Below, in pieces: positions 1-9,244 of a stretch of 58,052 nt of DNA (the stretch's first letter is position 1; the number at the start of each line of letters is the position of its first letter). The stretch lies in assembly GCA_002439755.1 (NCBI GenBank), contig DJPH01000042.1, positions 1 through 58,052 of the forward strand. Direction: 5' to 3'. A program made the translations under genes and the position numbers. The stretch is from Prevotellaceae bacterium UBA6417. Its GTDB lineage: Bacteria; Bacteroidota; Bacteroidia; Bacteroidales; Bacteroidaceae. The notes under the pieces were generated by a model. The model was not told the origin of the DNA, did no database searches, and was given only the letters and a program-made list of their open reading frames with translations.

Positions 1-54
1 AACTATAAAGATACAACAATTTTCGCTAATCACCAAAATTACAGACGATTATAT

Positions 55-86
55 TTTGTCGAACTCACGTTAAATTCGTAATTTTG
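55..86 (+). promoter_or_regulatory. Bacteroidetes-type promoter of the Ca-ATPase operon
   Basis: TTTG at 55-58 and TAATTTTG at 79-86 are separated by 20 nt, which matches the Bacteroidetes -33 TTTG / -7 TAnnTTTG consensus. The -7 box contains the in-frame TTG at 84, so that codon is promoter DNA and not a translation start; the first usable ATG is at 105. Confidence 0.75.
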
Positions 87-104
87 CAGGCAAAACAACG
101 TATC

Positions 105-2714
105 ATGGCATCAACCAATATGGACTATGCACGAAGAGGCCTTGACGAACAACAAGTGGAACAATCGCGGCTGCAACACGGGCGCAACCTTCTGGCACCA
201 CCCCAACGGCAATCTGCATGGCGACTTTATCTTGACAAATTCAAAGACCCTATCATCCGCATACTGCTGGTAGCAGCCGCACTGTCGTTAATCATTGGAA
301 TTTACGAGCAGACCTACATGGAAACAGTAGGAATTCTGATTGCCGTATTTTTGGCAACAGGCATCGGTTTTTACTTTGAATACGACGCCCAGAAAAAATT
401 CGATGTGCTCAATGCTCTTGAGCAAGAGGAACTGGCTACAGTCATACGTGGAGGGAAAGTGACGCAAGTGCCACGCAGCGAATTGGTCGTAGGCGATGTC
501 GTTATGCTATCGCAAGGTGACGAAGTTCCTGCCGACGGTACATTACTTGAAGCCGTCAATCTGGAAGTCAATGAATCATCACTTACCGGTGAGCCGCTAT
601 GCAGCAAAACTGCTGATTTACGATGTCTGGACAAAGATGTGACATACCCGTCAAACAAAGTAATGCGCTCATCCATGGTTGCCAACGGACACGGCATCAT
701 GAAAATCGATGCCGTCGGCATGAGTACGGAAATCGGACACATTGCACAATGCGCGACTTCTATGGCCGCCACAAAGACTCCGTTGAGCCTGCAATTGACG
801 CGGCTGTCCAAGCTTATTAACAAATGTGTCATTATCATCTCCTCTTCGGTCTTTGTCATCGGTGCCGGGCACAGCATCTATACCTGCATTTCAGAAGCCG
901 GTATGGCAGGTGGCACCGACTGGCCTCTGCTAATCGGCATCATGCTGAAATGGTTCATGGTAGGTGTCACACTGATAGTGATGGCCGTACCCGAGGGGCT
1001 TCCCATGGCCATAACACTAAGCCTGGCCCTGAACATGCGCAGAATGTTAAAGACCAACAACCTGGTACGCAAACTCCATGCTTGCGAGACGATGGGAGCC
1101 GTAAACGTCATCTGTACCGACAAAACTGGGACATTGACTCAGAATCGGATGGAAGTGGCAGAGCTGCATTACGACCACGACAAAGAGAAATTGCTCATCG
1201 AAGACATTGCCCTCAACTCCACAGCCATGCTGAAAGATGACGGAGAAGGAGCCGGGTGCCCCACGGAATGTGCCTTGTTGCGCCATATAAAGGTTGATTA
1301 TACCACTCTCAGAGATAGCACAAAGATGCTTGACCAGCTTCCGTTTTCGGCAGAACGCAAATATATGGCAACCATCGCTATTTCTCCGACTACCGGGAAA
1401 CGCACATGCTATTTGAAAGGCGCTCCTGAAGTGGTGATGGCTCTGTGTGACATGGATTCGCCAGAACTAAGCGGCGTCTCAAACAAGTTGGAAAAATACC
1501 AATCGGCAGCCATGAGGACCCTGGCTTTTGCTTTCCGTGAATTATCTGATACTGAGCCTGACGATTGTCTCCGAATCTCGGAACACGGAGGCATGCAGTT
1601 CATCGGCTTTTGTGCCATTACAGACCCTATACGTCCCGAAGTTCCTGCGGCCATTGCAAGTTGCCGTAACGCCGGCATCATGGTGAAAATCGTTACAGGC
1701 GACAATGCCGGCACTGCCATCGAAATTGCCCGAAGAATAGGACTTTGGAGTAAAGATGACCGACCCGAAGCTGCCATTAACGGAAAAGACTTTTCCGAAC
1801 TGAATGATGAAGATGCCCTGAAGCGCATTGACAGAATCAAGGTCTTGAGCCGTGCACGCCCGACAGACAAACAAAGGTTTGTGGAACTTCTGCAAAAACG
1901 CGGACTTGTAGTTGCAGTGACAGGAGACGGAACCAATGATGTGCCGGCCATGAGCAAGGCCCAGGTTGGATTGTCTATGGGCAGCGGTACAGCCATGGCC
2001 AAAGAATCCAGCGAAATAACACTCATTGATGACAGTTTTCGCAGCATAGTCACAGCGGTCATGTGGGGACGCAGCCTATACAAGAATATCCAGCGTTTTT
2101 TGGCTTTCCAACTCACAATCAGCCTGACAGCCTTGGTTATCACAATGGCAGGAGCCATCATGGAAACCGACATTCCGCTTACAGTCACGCAAATTCTATG
2201 GATTAACCTGATTGTGGATACTTTCGCATCATTGGCTCTGTCGACCATTCCGCCATCACCTGCAGTAATGAATGACCGACCGCGCAAAAGCACAGACTTC
2301 ATTATAACACCATGGCTAAAGCGAAACGTGCTTGCAACAGCTTTCTCATTCCTCGCCATACTGTTTGGGATGCTTCTTTATTTCTGCCGATGGGGCAATG
2401 ACAGCATTCCGACAGAAGACCTGACCATTTTCTTCACATTTTTCGTCTTGCTCCAATTCTGGAATCTCATAAATGCACGAGTTTTGGGAAGTTGCCAATC
2501 GGCTCTCAAGGGATTGGCACAATGCAAAGGCCTGCTTTTGGTGCTGGCCATCATATTGGTAGGCCAGATACTCATTGTCGAATTTGGCGGTAATGTGTTC
2601 CGCACCGTTCCCATCAGCATTCAAACATGGGCGGTACTCATAGTTACGTCGTCGTTTGTTCTTTGGGTAGGCGAACTCATTCGATTTGTCCAACGGAAAA
2701 CAGCTAAAAGATAA
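105..2714 (+). CDS. Calcium-translocating P-type ATPase (PMCA/SERCA-like)
   Basis: Inner-membrane P-type (P2) cation pump that exports Ca2+ or a similar divalent cation at the cost of ATP. The 869-residue protein has an N-terminal cation-ATPase domain, an actuator with the SLTGEP loop, the transmembrane motif VPEGLP expected in Ca2+ pumps, the phosphorylation motif DKTGTLT (Asp about 339), the nucleotide-binding KGAPE motif and the hinge TGDGTNDVPA; the last motif carries V where DAPA is usual. Several hydrophobic helices follow in the C-terminal third. The ATG at 105 was chosen because the upstream TTG lies in the -7 promoter box; the ATG at 120 is possible too. Its TAA overlaps the ATG of the next gene by one base, so it heads an operon with the HAD hydrolase, ribF and CPBP genes. 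Substrate specificity is inferred from family only. Confidence 0.9.
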   Translation: MASTNMDYARRGLDEQQVEQSRLQHGRNLLAPPQRQSAWRLYLDKFKDPIIRILLVAAALSLIIGIYEQTYMETVGILIAVFLATGIGFYFEYDAQKKFDVLNALEQEELATVIRGGKVTQVPRSELVVGDVVMLSQGDEVPADGTLLEAVNLEVNESSLTGEPLCSKTADLRCLDKDVTYPSNKVMRSSMVANGHGIMKIDAVGMSTEIGHIAQCATSMAATKTPLSLQLTRLSKLINKCVIIISSSVFVIGAGHSIYTCISEAGMAGGTDWPLLIGIMLKWFMVGVTLIVMAVPEGLPMAITLSLALNMRRMLKTNNLVRKLHACETMGAVNVICTDKTGTLTQNRMEVAELHYDHDKEKLLIEDIALNSTAMLKDDGEGAGCPTECALLRHIKVDYTTLRDSTKMLDQLPFSAERKYMATIAISPTTGKRTCYLKGAPEVVMALCDMDSPELSGVSNKLEKYQSAAMRTLAFAFRELSDTEPDDCLRISEHGGMQFIGFCAITDPIRPEVPAAIASCRNAGIMVKIVTGDNAGTAIEIARRIGLWSKDDRPEAAINGKDFSELNDEDALKRIDRIKVLSRARPTDKQRFVELLQKRGLVVAVTGDGTNDVPAMSKAQVGLSMGSGTAMAKESSEITLIDDSFRSIVTAVMWGRSLYKNIQRFLAFQLTISLTALVITMAGAIMETDIPLTVTQILWINLIVDTFASLALSTIPPSPAVMNDRPRKSTDFIITPWLKRNVLATAFSFLAILFGMLLYFCRWGNDSIPTEDLTIFFTFFVLLQFWNLINARVLGSCQSALKGLAQCKGLLLVLAIILVGQILIVEFGGNVFRTVPISIQTWAVLIVTSSFVLWVGELIRFVQRKTAKR

Positions 2715-3331
2715 TGGCATTCAAAAACATCTTGTTCGATTTGGGTGGCGTCATTTTGGAATTGACACCCGAAAAAAGCATCGAGGCATTCAAAAGCCTG
2801 GGATGCCCTCCGGAAGTGTTTGAAGGAGAGTTCTGGTTAGCCGGCATCTTCGGGAAAATGGATCGCGGAACCGCCAACGAAGCAGAGTTTTATAATGAAA
2901 TAAGGCGGATAGGGCATATTCCACATGCTACGGATGCCGAAATTCTGAAAGCATGGAACATGTTCATAGCAGGAGTAAAGCCACGTACATTTGAAGCTCT
3001 GAAACGTCTGAAAAAACAGTATCCCCTATACATGCTATCCAACATCAACCTGATGCATTGGCGAAAATGCCACGATGAAATGATGCTGTATCAAGGCGAT
3101 AATGCCTTCGATTGGTTTACAAAAGTTTTTGCATCCTTTCAACTGCATCTTCAGAAACCCGAACGCGCCATCTATGAGACCGTTGTCAAAGAAGCCCATA
3201 TCATTCCCGAAGAAACCCTTTTTATAGATGACCGGCAGGAAAACCTTGACGGTGCTGCCATTGTGGGCTTTCAGACAATGATTACCAAAGGCGGAAATTG
3301 GATAGACAAACTGAAAATTCTCAATCCGTAG
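2714..3331 (+). CDS. HAD superfamily (subfamily IA) hydrolase
   Basis: Small cytosolic phosphatase-type HAD protein of 205 residues, the usual length of the YihX-like group. Visible motifs are motif I FDLGGV (Asp9; the second acidic residue is Gly, as is common in the FDLGG/FDLGN branch), motif II with LSN (Ser109), the conserved Lys148 in QKPE, and motif IV FIDDRQEN (Asp172/Asp173). The cap region between motifs I and II is helical (C1 type). The start ATG overlaps the stop of the Ca-ATPase gene (TAATG), indicating translational coupling, and ribF follows after six bases. The physiological substrate is unknown; in this family sugar phosphates and nucleotide phosphates are common. Proximity to ribF invites the idea of a flavin-pathway phosphatase, but this is only context. 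Confidence 0.85.
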   Translation: MAFKNILFDLGGVILELTPEKSIEAFKSLGCPPEVFEGEFWLAGIFGKMDRGTANEAEFYNEIRRIGHIPHATDAEILKAWNMFIAGVKPRTFEALKRLKKQYPLYMLSNINLMHWRKCHDEMMLYQGDNAFDWFTKVFASFQLHLQKPERAIYETVVKEAHIIPEETLFIDDRQENLDGAAIVGFQTMITKGGNWIDKLKILNP

Positions 3332-3337
3332 CAGTAC

Positions 3338-4276
3338 ATGGTCGTTTTAAATGAAAGTGATACACACATACCAGCCAACGTGGCAACCATCGGATGCTTT
3401 GACGGTGTCCATCGCGGACATCGTGACTTGATTGCACAGGTTTGCAATGAAGCTCAAAAAAGCAAAATGGAATCATTGCTCATCACTTTTTCCAATCATC
3501 CGCGTTCGGTCTTGCAGCCCGATTATTGTCCGCAATTATTGTCATCGGAAAGCGAAAAACTGGCTTTGCTGGCAAAAACAGGCGTGGACATGTGTGTTCC
3601 ATTGTTTTTTACGAAAGAGATGTCGCAGATATCTGCTTTTCAGTTTATGAAGACTTTCCTGCAAGAGCGTTTCAACGTGCACACTCTGCTTATAGGCTTC
3701 AACCATCATTTCGGAAAGCCTAATGGAGAAACAATTGAAGACTATCGCACCTTTGGACGTGAATTAGGAATCAATGTGATTCAAGCCCATGAGTTTTTGT
3801 CCGATGGCGAACCGATAAGCAGTTCATTCATACGCAGGTTGTTGCAGTGCGGAAACGTTGCAAAAGCTGCGGTTTTGTTAGGCTATACTTACAAGATTGA
3901 CGGACACGTTGTAGCCGGCCACCAAATAGGCCGCCGGTTGGGTTTTCCCACTGCTAATATCCAACCAAACGATTCGATGAAACTGCTGCCAAAAAACGGA
4001 GGATATGCAGTAAGAGTATCTTTGTCGGGAAAGCAGTTTCCCGGAATGCTTTATATTGGTAATCGACCGACTTTCAACAGTTTGCCGGAAAGGACCATCG
4101 AAGTGAACATCCTTCATTTCAACGGGAATATTTACGGACAAGAAATCAGCATCGAGTTCTTGGATTTTCTTCGTGATGAACAACGCTTCAATTCGACCGA
4201 AGACCTTCGCCGGCAGCTCAACAAAGACCTGGCTCTTACGGAGTCCATTGTAAAATCTTACCACCAGCCATCATGA
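3338..4276 (+). CDS. ribF: Bifunctional riboflavin kinase / FAD synthetase
   Basis: Converts riboflavin to FMN and FMN to FAD in the cytosol. At 312 residues it has the normal length. The N-terminal FAD synthetase (nucleotidyltransferase) half carries GCFDGVHRGH (about residues 19-28), the FNHHFG loop (121-126) and SSSFIRR (161-167). The C-terminal flavokinase half begins near residue 183 and carries the phosphate/Mg-binding GRRLGFPTANI stretch (198-208). The stop overlaps the next start as ATGA at 4273-4276, so it is translationally coupled to the CPBP protease gene. No FMN riboswitch is seen upstream, consistent with its position inside an operon. Confidence 0.95.
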   Translation: MVVLNESDTHIPANVATIGCFDGVHRGHRDLIAQVCNEAQKSKMESLLITFSNHPRSVLQPDYCPQLLSSESEKLALLAKTGVDMCVPLFFTKEMSQISAFQFMKTFLQERFNVHTLLIGFNHHFGKPNGETIEDYRTFGRELGINVIQAHEFLSDGEPISSSFIRRLLQCGNVAKAAVLLGYTYKIDGHVVAGHQIGRRLGFPTANIQPNDSMKLLPKNGGYAVRVSLSGKQFPGMLYIGNRPTFNSLPERTIEVNILHFNGNIYGQEISIEFLDFLRDEQRFNSTEDLRRQLNKDLALTESIVKSYHQPS

Positions 4277-5073
4277 AAAAAACTCTTTTAATCATCTGCA
4301 TCTTTCTTGTTCTGCAAGCAATGTTCGGCATTATCAGCCAGAAACTTCTGACGTTTTTATCAAGAGCCTGCCAGCTAACAGCAGAACAATCGGCAAGTCT
4401 GTCGATATGGCTTTTGGGACTATCTCTGCTTCTTGCCAATGCCTTGATGATTGCCGTTGTTCACGCCATTATGCGTGCTACAAAAAACGCAATAACGGCG
4501 GGTGGCAAAATTCATTTGAGTCCCAAGGCTGTCCTGTTGATTTTTATAACACAAATGCTTCTTATCTTTGTCGTCAACGGATTTACTGAACTTCTCAAAA
4601 TACCGGATTTTATAGAATCCACTCTACCAGATATGTTAAGAAATCCGCTTTGTTTGATAACGATTGTAGTAGTAGGACCTATAGCTGAAGAAGTTTGTTT
4701 TCGCCGTGGAATATTGAGTTCTTTGTATGCGAACGAATCAACCAAGCGCTATGCTCTGCTGATTTCTTCCATCATTTTCGGCCTTATCCATTTTAACCCG
4801 GCTCAAATTATTGGAGCTTTCATACTGGGATTATTCTTCGGATGGATTTACCTGCATACCCGCAGCCTTTTATTCCCTATATTAGGTCACATTTTCAACA
4901 ACGGCCTGAGTGTGATGCTCGGCATATTTCTGGGGATTGATATGAAAATTTCCGATTTTTTCATGAATGCGCCCATGTTTTATTTCATCCTGTTCCTTTC
5001 AGTGTTGCTAATGGCCGGTTCTTTTAAACTATTGAAATCGAAGATAGGCCTTGCTTCTCAGAAAACGAAATAA
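4273..5073 (+). CDS. CPBP family intramembrane metalloprotease
   Basis: Polytopic membrane protein of 266 residues with about seven to eight hydrophobic segments. It carries the CPBP/Abi (CAAX prenyl protease 2-like) motifs: EEVCFRR with Glu139/Glu140 and Arg144, FGLIHF with His173, and GHIFNN with His206 and Asn210. These residues form the proposed metal-dependent active site of the Rce1 fold. Bacterial members act in bacteriocin self-immunity or in membrane-protein processing, but the substrate cannot be told from sequence. The start overlaps the ribF stop by four bases (ATGA), so it is the last gene of the Ca-ATPase operon. No terminator hairpin was recognised in the 98 bases that follow. 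Confidence 0.88.
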   Translation: MKKTLLIICIFLVLQAMFGIISQKLLTFLSRACQLTAEQSASLSIWLLGLSLLLANALMIAVVHAIMRATKNAITAGGKIHLSPKAVLLIFITQMLLIFVVNGFTELLKIPDFIESTLPDMLRNPLCLITIVVVGPIAEEVCFRRGILSSLYANESTKRYALLISSIIFGLIHFNPAQIIGAFILGLFFGWIYLHTRSLLFPILGHIFNNGLSVMLGIFLGIDMKISDFFMNAPMFYFILFLSVLLMAGSFKLLKSKIGLASQKTK

Positions 5074-5131
5074 ATTCGCTGTCATCAAGCATTTTCATGT
5101 ATAAAACCAATTCATTTCCATAAAAAGCTGT

Positions 5132-5139
5132 TATATTTG
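5132..5139 (+). promoter_or_regulatory. -7 promoter box before the HhH/beta-barrel gene
   Basis: TATATTTG fits TAnnTTTG exactly and lies 32 nt before the start codon at 5172. No convincing -33 TTTG was found at 19-21 nt spacing. Confidence 0.55.
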
Positions 5140-5171
5140 TAGCTAATATAGCTCTATTAACAACAGCCTAT

Positions 5172-7181
5172 ATGGATTCTCCGAAAAAATGTTTCTTGAT
5201 TTTCTGTTTGTCTTTGTTGCTTTCTGCTACAGGCCAAGCTCAAGTGATGACTTGGGATGAGTTTCTCAATACCTATGCAGAAAATCTAAATGGAGATTCA
5301 GAGCGTCTTGAAGAATTGCATGAGAATCCGATCAGCATCAACAATTGTACAAGCAGTGATTTGCAGCAAATTCCATTCATCAGTATGGAAGAAGTAGATT
5401 CCATACTCAGTTACATCCGCAAGAATGGACCTATTTTGTCGGCCGGTGAATTGTTTTCGGTCCACAAGCTTTCTTATGACTGTCGAAAAATATTGCCGCT
5501 GTTTGTACGTTTCGATGCTCCCCCGAAAAAGGAAAAATCCCTATGGCAACAAATTGTAAGCGGGCGACAAGAGTTATCAGGGGTCACACATATACCATTC
5601 TACTTGAGAAGAGGATTCAAGCACGTAGTCAACAGAAAGACAGGCGAGACCAAACCTCCACGCTATGCAGGGCATCCTGTGGCCGGTGCTTTCAGATATC
5701 GGAATACTTATGGAACCCGGCTGCAAATAGGGTTTACTGCCAAAAACGATTACGGAGAGCCATTTGCCAAAGCCGGCAACGCTTTATTCGATTCATATTC
5801 AGGCTATGTTGTCAGCAAAAACGAAAACAAGATTTTGCGGTGCTGGGCATTAGGAGACTATAAGACACACATTGCCAAAGGGCTGACAGCTGGAATTGGC
5901 TTTATGAATAGCGGGGCGGCTCTGCTCGCTTCGCGCCACGACCACAGCCAGGGATTTTTTGCTCATACGGGAACCGACGAATACGCTTTCCAGCGAGGAG
6001 CAGCTGCAAACATCGCTTACAGGAATTTGGAATTCATGGTCTTTACGTCAGTCCGCCATCTGGACGGCCGTTTGCAAGGCGACAGTCTGTTGTCAGTCAA
6101 CACGTCTGGATACCACCATCTTCCATTGGAATTGGAACGCAAGAACAATGTAGTGCAGACTGCGGCAGGTGCATCCGCAGACATACAATATCGTCAATTT
6201 CATTTCGGAATCTCGGGCGTGCATGCTCATTATAATCGTCACTTCGTTGTTGGGACACAGACTTACCAACAAAACAATATGAAAGGAAGAGATTTTTCAA
6301 ATTATGGCATCCACTATAAATATGACAGGCGAAAGCTGAACGTCGGAGGGGAAACAGCACTGACCAATCGCCGGCAAGTCGCTACACTTCACGATATTCG
6401 TTGGCAATTGCCTGAAAACGTCAATGTTTATGCGCAGCATCGTCACTATGGCCGCCGCTACCATGCTCCTCTGGCACATGCTTATGCAGGGAGTGGCGAC
6501 TGCAAAGGTGAACACGGCATAATGCTCGGTATCAGATGGGCACCTTTTGGCAAATGGGCTGCATCGGGATTTGTTGACGGTTATCGCCTGTTAGGGCCTT
6601 CCTTCAAGGCATTGGCCTCTGCCAACGGCTATACAGCACAGTTACAAGCCAGCTACAAATGCCGAGAGAATCTGCAATTTTCTGTCCGTTACCGTCTGCG
6701 ATCGCAGCAGGAAAGCCGGGAAAAATATCCCATTCTCCGTTATGCCATGAAGCATTCATTGCGACTTCAGGCAGACTATAGCTTAGGATTATTCCGCTGC
6801 ATAACATCTCTTGACGGTTGCCTATACAAACCTGCTGTCGGCAGGATCCAAAAAGGCGGAATGATAGCCGAACGCATATCCTTTTCATTGGCAGGATTCA
6901 ATGTCGCATCGTCCATTGTTGCATTCCACACGCAAGGTTACGAATCGTCGTTATATTCCTATCAGCCCGCGTTGCTTTATGCACGCAGTTACTCCATTTT
7001 CTTTTATCACGGCCATGCAGTCACCTGCACAATTCAACGCTCCTTTGGGAAGCATATCGATGCCGCCTGCAAGTTTACGTTGCTACATTATTCCGACCGA
7101 GACCAAATAGGGAGCGGTGACAATCTGATAGAAAGTTCGGGGAAACACGACCTGTTCCTACAATTAAGATGGTTATTTTGA
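5172..7181 (+). CDS. Exported helix-hairpin-helix protein with C-terminal beta-barrel region
   Basis: Protein of 669 residues with a signal peptide (hydrophobic core about residues 7-20, cleavage near GQAQ). Residues about 45-115 hold a ComEA-like helix-hairpin-helix region: NPISINNCTSSDLQQIPF followed by a second helical pair ending in ILPLFVRF. The remaining ~550 residues are alternating hydrophobic/aromatic strands and end in LQLRWLF, the typical aromatic end of an outer-membrane barrel. It is therefore probably an outer-membrane protein with a periplasmic HhH head. The combination is recurrent in Bacteroidetes but its function is not known to me; DNA binding by the HhH or involvement in uptake is speculation. 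It is alone behind its own promoter. Confidence 0.7.
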   Translation: MDSPKKCFLIFCLSLLLSATGQAQVMTWDEFLNTYAENLNGDSERLEELHENPISINNCTSSDLQQIPFISMEEVDSILSYIRKNGPILSAGELFSVHKLSYDCRKILPLFVRFDAPPKKEKSLWQQIVSGRQELSGVTHIPFYLRRGFKHVVNRKTGETKPPRYAGHPVAGAFRYRNTYGTRLQIGFTAKNDYGEPFAKAGNALFDSYSGYVVSKNENKILRCWALGDYKTHIAKGLTAGIGFMNSGAALLASRHDHSQGFFAHTGTDEYAFQRGAAANIAYRNLEFMVFTSVRHLDGRLQGDSLLSVNTSGYHHLPLELERKNNVVQTAAGASADIQYRQFHFGISGVHAHYNRHFVVGTQTYQQNNMKGRDFSNYGIHYKYDRRKLNVGGETALTNRRQVATLHDIRWQLPENVNVYAQHRHYGRRYHAPLAHAYAGSGDCKGEHGIMLGIRWAPFGKWAASGFVDGYRLLGPSFKALASANGYTAQLQASYKCRENLQFSVRYRLRSQQESREKYPILRYAMKHSLRLQADYSLGLFRCITSLDGCLYKPAVGRIQKGGMIAERISFSLAGFNVASSIVAFHTQGYESSLYSYQPALLYARSYSIFFYHGHAVTCTIQRSFGKHIDAACKFTLLHYSDRDQIGSGDNLIESSGKHDLFLQLRWLF

Positions 7182-7188
7182 GCAAAGC

Positions 7189-7219
7189 TTGGCTCTTCAT
7201 TTAAAATGATATACCTTTG
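7189..7219 (+). promoter_or_regulatory. Promoter of the radical SAM gene
   Basis: TTG at 7189-7191 and TACCTTTG at 7212-7219 with a 20-nt spacer match the Bacteroidetes consensus. The start codon follows at 7243. Confidence 0.65.
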
Positions 7220-7242
7220 CACAAGGTTTTAAGATTCATAAA

Positions 7243-8019
7243 ATGTCTACAGTTATCTATCCCTCACCGATTTTCGGCCCTATACACAGCCGCCGATTAG
7301 GCATCTCATTGGGCGTTAACCTAATGCCAAATGACGGGAAAGTTTGCACATTCGATTGCCTTTATTGCGAATGCGGATTTAATAAAGACCGAAGGCCTTC
7401 TCATCCCCGGCCTGCCAGAAAAGAAGTTTTTGCAAGTCTTAAAGCTCAATTGCAACGGATGCTTGATGAGAACAAGTCGCTCGATGTCATTACATTTGCC
7501 GGAAACGGTGAGCCAACCGCTCATCCGGATTTCTACGATATTGTAAAGGATACCATAGACTTGCGCAATCACTATTTCCCTAAAGCAAAAGTCAGCGTCC
7601 TTAGCAATGCCACACTGATTGACCGTCCAAAGGTTTTTGAGGCGCTCAAAATGGTCGACAACAACATTTTGAAGCTTGACACCGTCAATCTTGATTATAT
7701 CAAGACCGTTAACCGTCCTTTGCTCCATTATTCCCTGGAAGAGATTATCAACAATATGGAACGGTTCAACGGACATGTCATCATACAGACCATGTTCATG
7801 AAAGCCTACATCAATGGGTTCCTCGTTGACAATACCAATGAAAAATATGTAGGCCCCTGGCTTGAGGCCATCCGCAAGATTCGTCCTCAGCAGGTGATGG
7901 CATACACTATCGACCGCGAAACTCCCGACAAATCATTAGAAAAAGTCTCCCCGACAGAGCTTAACAATATCGTACAAAGAGTGCAGGATATCGGCATCAA
8001 AGCCACGGCTTCATACTAA
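7243..8019 (+). CDS. Radical SAM protein (COG0731-type Fe-S oxidoreductase)
   Basis: Cytosolic [4Fe-4S] radical S-adenosylmethionine protein of 258 residues. The cluster motif is C35-x3-C39-x2-C42 in VCTFDCLYCECG, followed by the SAM-binding GNGEPT motif. The opening FGPIHSRRLGISLGVNLMP is characteristic of the COG0731 group, which is related to the wyosine-forming TYW1 radical SAM domain but occurs in bacteria lacking that pathway. Substrate and product are unknown; in bacteria it may modify RNA or a small peptide. It is followed after 13 bases by the PAP2 gene on the same strand, so the two may be cotranscribed without an obvious functional link. Confidence 0.85.
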   Translation: MSTVIYPSPIFGPIHSRRLGISLGVNLMPNDGKVCTFDCLYCECGFNKDRRPSHPRPARKEVFASLKAQLQRMLDENKSLDVITFAGNGEPTAHPDFYDIVKDTIDLRNHYFPKAKVSVLSNATLIDRPKVFEALKMVDNNILKLDTVNLDYIKTVNRPLLHYSLEEIINNMERFNGHVIIQTMFMKAYINGFLVDNTNEKYVGPWLEAIRKIRPQQVMAYTIDRETPDKSLEKVSPTELNNIVQRVQDIGIKATASY

Positions 8020-8032
8020 CACTTGAAAAGTC

Positions 8033-9244
8033 ATGGTTAAGCTCCTATCTGCCATGTGTAAACGTGGTTGTCTTTTCTTTGTTCTGTCTTTGTTGTGCAT
8101 AAAGTCGCTTCACGCATTTTCGTTTTCTCCAAGAATGCCACACGATTCGGTCCGGCAAGAATCACCGGCCGGTCTGATAACAGGTGCATTATTGTTGGGA
8201 GGAGGAATTGTCGGACACCTTAGTGACCACAACTATTCCAGACAGCAAACGTCCTATTTTCCTCACCATAGTTCAATGGCTGACAACATTATTCGCTGGG
8301 CACCCACTGCCGTTCGCTTTGGCTTTAGGCTGGCAGGCTTGCAAGGGAAAAGCGATTGGAAGCGTCTGCTTGCCAGTCATATTGCCACTTATAGCCTTAA
8401 CATTGGCATTACCGAAACTTTGAAACGCAGTATCAGGCAAACGCGCCCCGATGGCTATGACAACCGCTCCACTCCGTCAGGACATGCAGCTTTGTCATTT
8501 ATGTCGGCAGCCATATTGGACGAAGAATACGGATATATCAGCCCATTGGTTACCCTTGGCGGCTATGCGGTCAGCACAGCTGTATCTTTCAACCGCACCT
8601 TGGGAAACCATCATTATCCCGGTGATGTATTGATGGGTGCCGGTATCGGTTTGCTCTCTGCCAAGGTTGCATATGCTTTAAGCGACAAAATACTGAAACG
8701 CGACAAGCCGGCCAACGATAATGCAAAGCCTCTCTATCCTTCACGCCCATCGCATATCGGCTTCTTTGGAGGTTACAAAATGGCCATTTCCAATCTCCAT
8801 TCGTCCGATGGCACACCTATCTGCCTGCATCCCGGGATAGAGGCCGGTCTGCAAGGAACGTGGTTTCCCATCCGCCATATCGGCATAAGCGGACGCATTT
8901 CAGAATATCACTCCGTTGTCAGAAAAAATGCGCTACCCGTCAACGCATGGACAGATTGCCTTTCTACACGCGGCGGTCTTAGTTGTTCCCTTCCTCTTTC
9001 AACTTCGACCACAATCAATGCTCATGCTTTAGCCGGCTACACCGTACAAACAGGCGGGCGCAATGAACTACGTTCGCTCTGTGTCCCCACCATAGAAGGA
9101 ATCACTTGGGAAACAGGCATAAGCGGTAACTTTCTTTTTCGTGAGCACTTGGATTTGAGCTTCCGCATCGACTATCAGGCCATCTGCGGTTCTCAAACCT
9201 TGCAAACAATTTCGCCATCAATCGGATTGAATTTCGTTTTCTGA
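8033..9244 (+). CDS. PAP2 phosphatase fused to a C-terminal outer-membrane beta-barrel-like region
   Basis: Exported protein of 403 residues with a signal peptide (about 1-29). The phosphatidic acid phosphatase type 2 domain shows all three signature motifs: K131-x6-R138-P139, TPSGH (His151), and R188-x5-H194-x3-D198. This vanadium-haloperoxidase-type active site removes phosphate from membrane lipids, undecaprenyl pyrophosphate or lipid A. After residue ~235 the sequence changes to amphipathic strands with G/aromatic alternation and ends in GLNFVF, an outer-membrane barrel-type C-terminus. The active site is therefore expected in the periplasm close to the outer membrane. The last 27 bases overlap the end of the convergent dsbD gene. 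The ATG at 8033 is used; 8054 is an alternative. Confidence 0.82.
   Translation: MVKLLSAMCKRGCLFFVLSLLCIKSLHAFSFSPRMPHDSVRQESPAGLITGALLLGGGIVGHLSDHNYSRQQTSYFPHHSSMADNIIRWAPTAVRFGFRLAGLQGKSDWKRLLASHIATYSLNIGITETLKRSIRQTRPDGYDNRSTPSGHAALSFMSAAILDEEYGYISPLVTLGGYAVSTAVSFNRTLGNHHYPGDVLMGAGIGLLSAKVAYALSDKILKRDKPANDNAKPLYPSRPSHIGFFGGYKMAISNLHSSDGTPICLHPGIEAGLQGTWFPIRHIGISGRISEYHSVVRKNALPVNAWTDCLSTRGGLSCSLPLSTSTTINAHALAGYTVQTGGRNELRSLCVPTIEGITWETGISGNFLFREHLDLSFRIDYQAICGSQTLQTISPSIGLNFVF

Noticed and set aside
84..104. TTG start of the Ca-ATPase ORF
   Set aside because: The TTG forms part of a TAATTTTG -7 promoter box, so it would not be on the mRNA.
1409..2359. 316-codon minus-strand ORF within the Ca-ATPase gene
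   Set aside because: It is fully inside a conserved gene, has no family features and no promoter; a shadow.
3300..3360. FMN riboswitch before ribF
   Set aside because: Only six bases separate ribF from the preceding gene, leaving no room for the aptamer.
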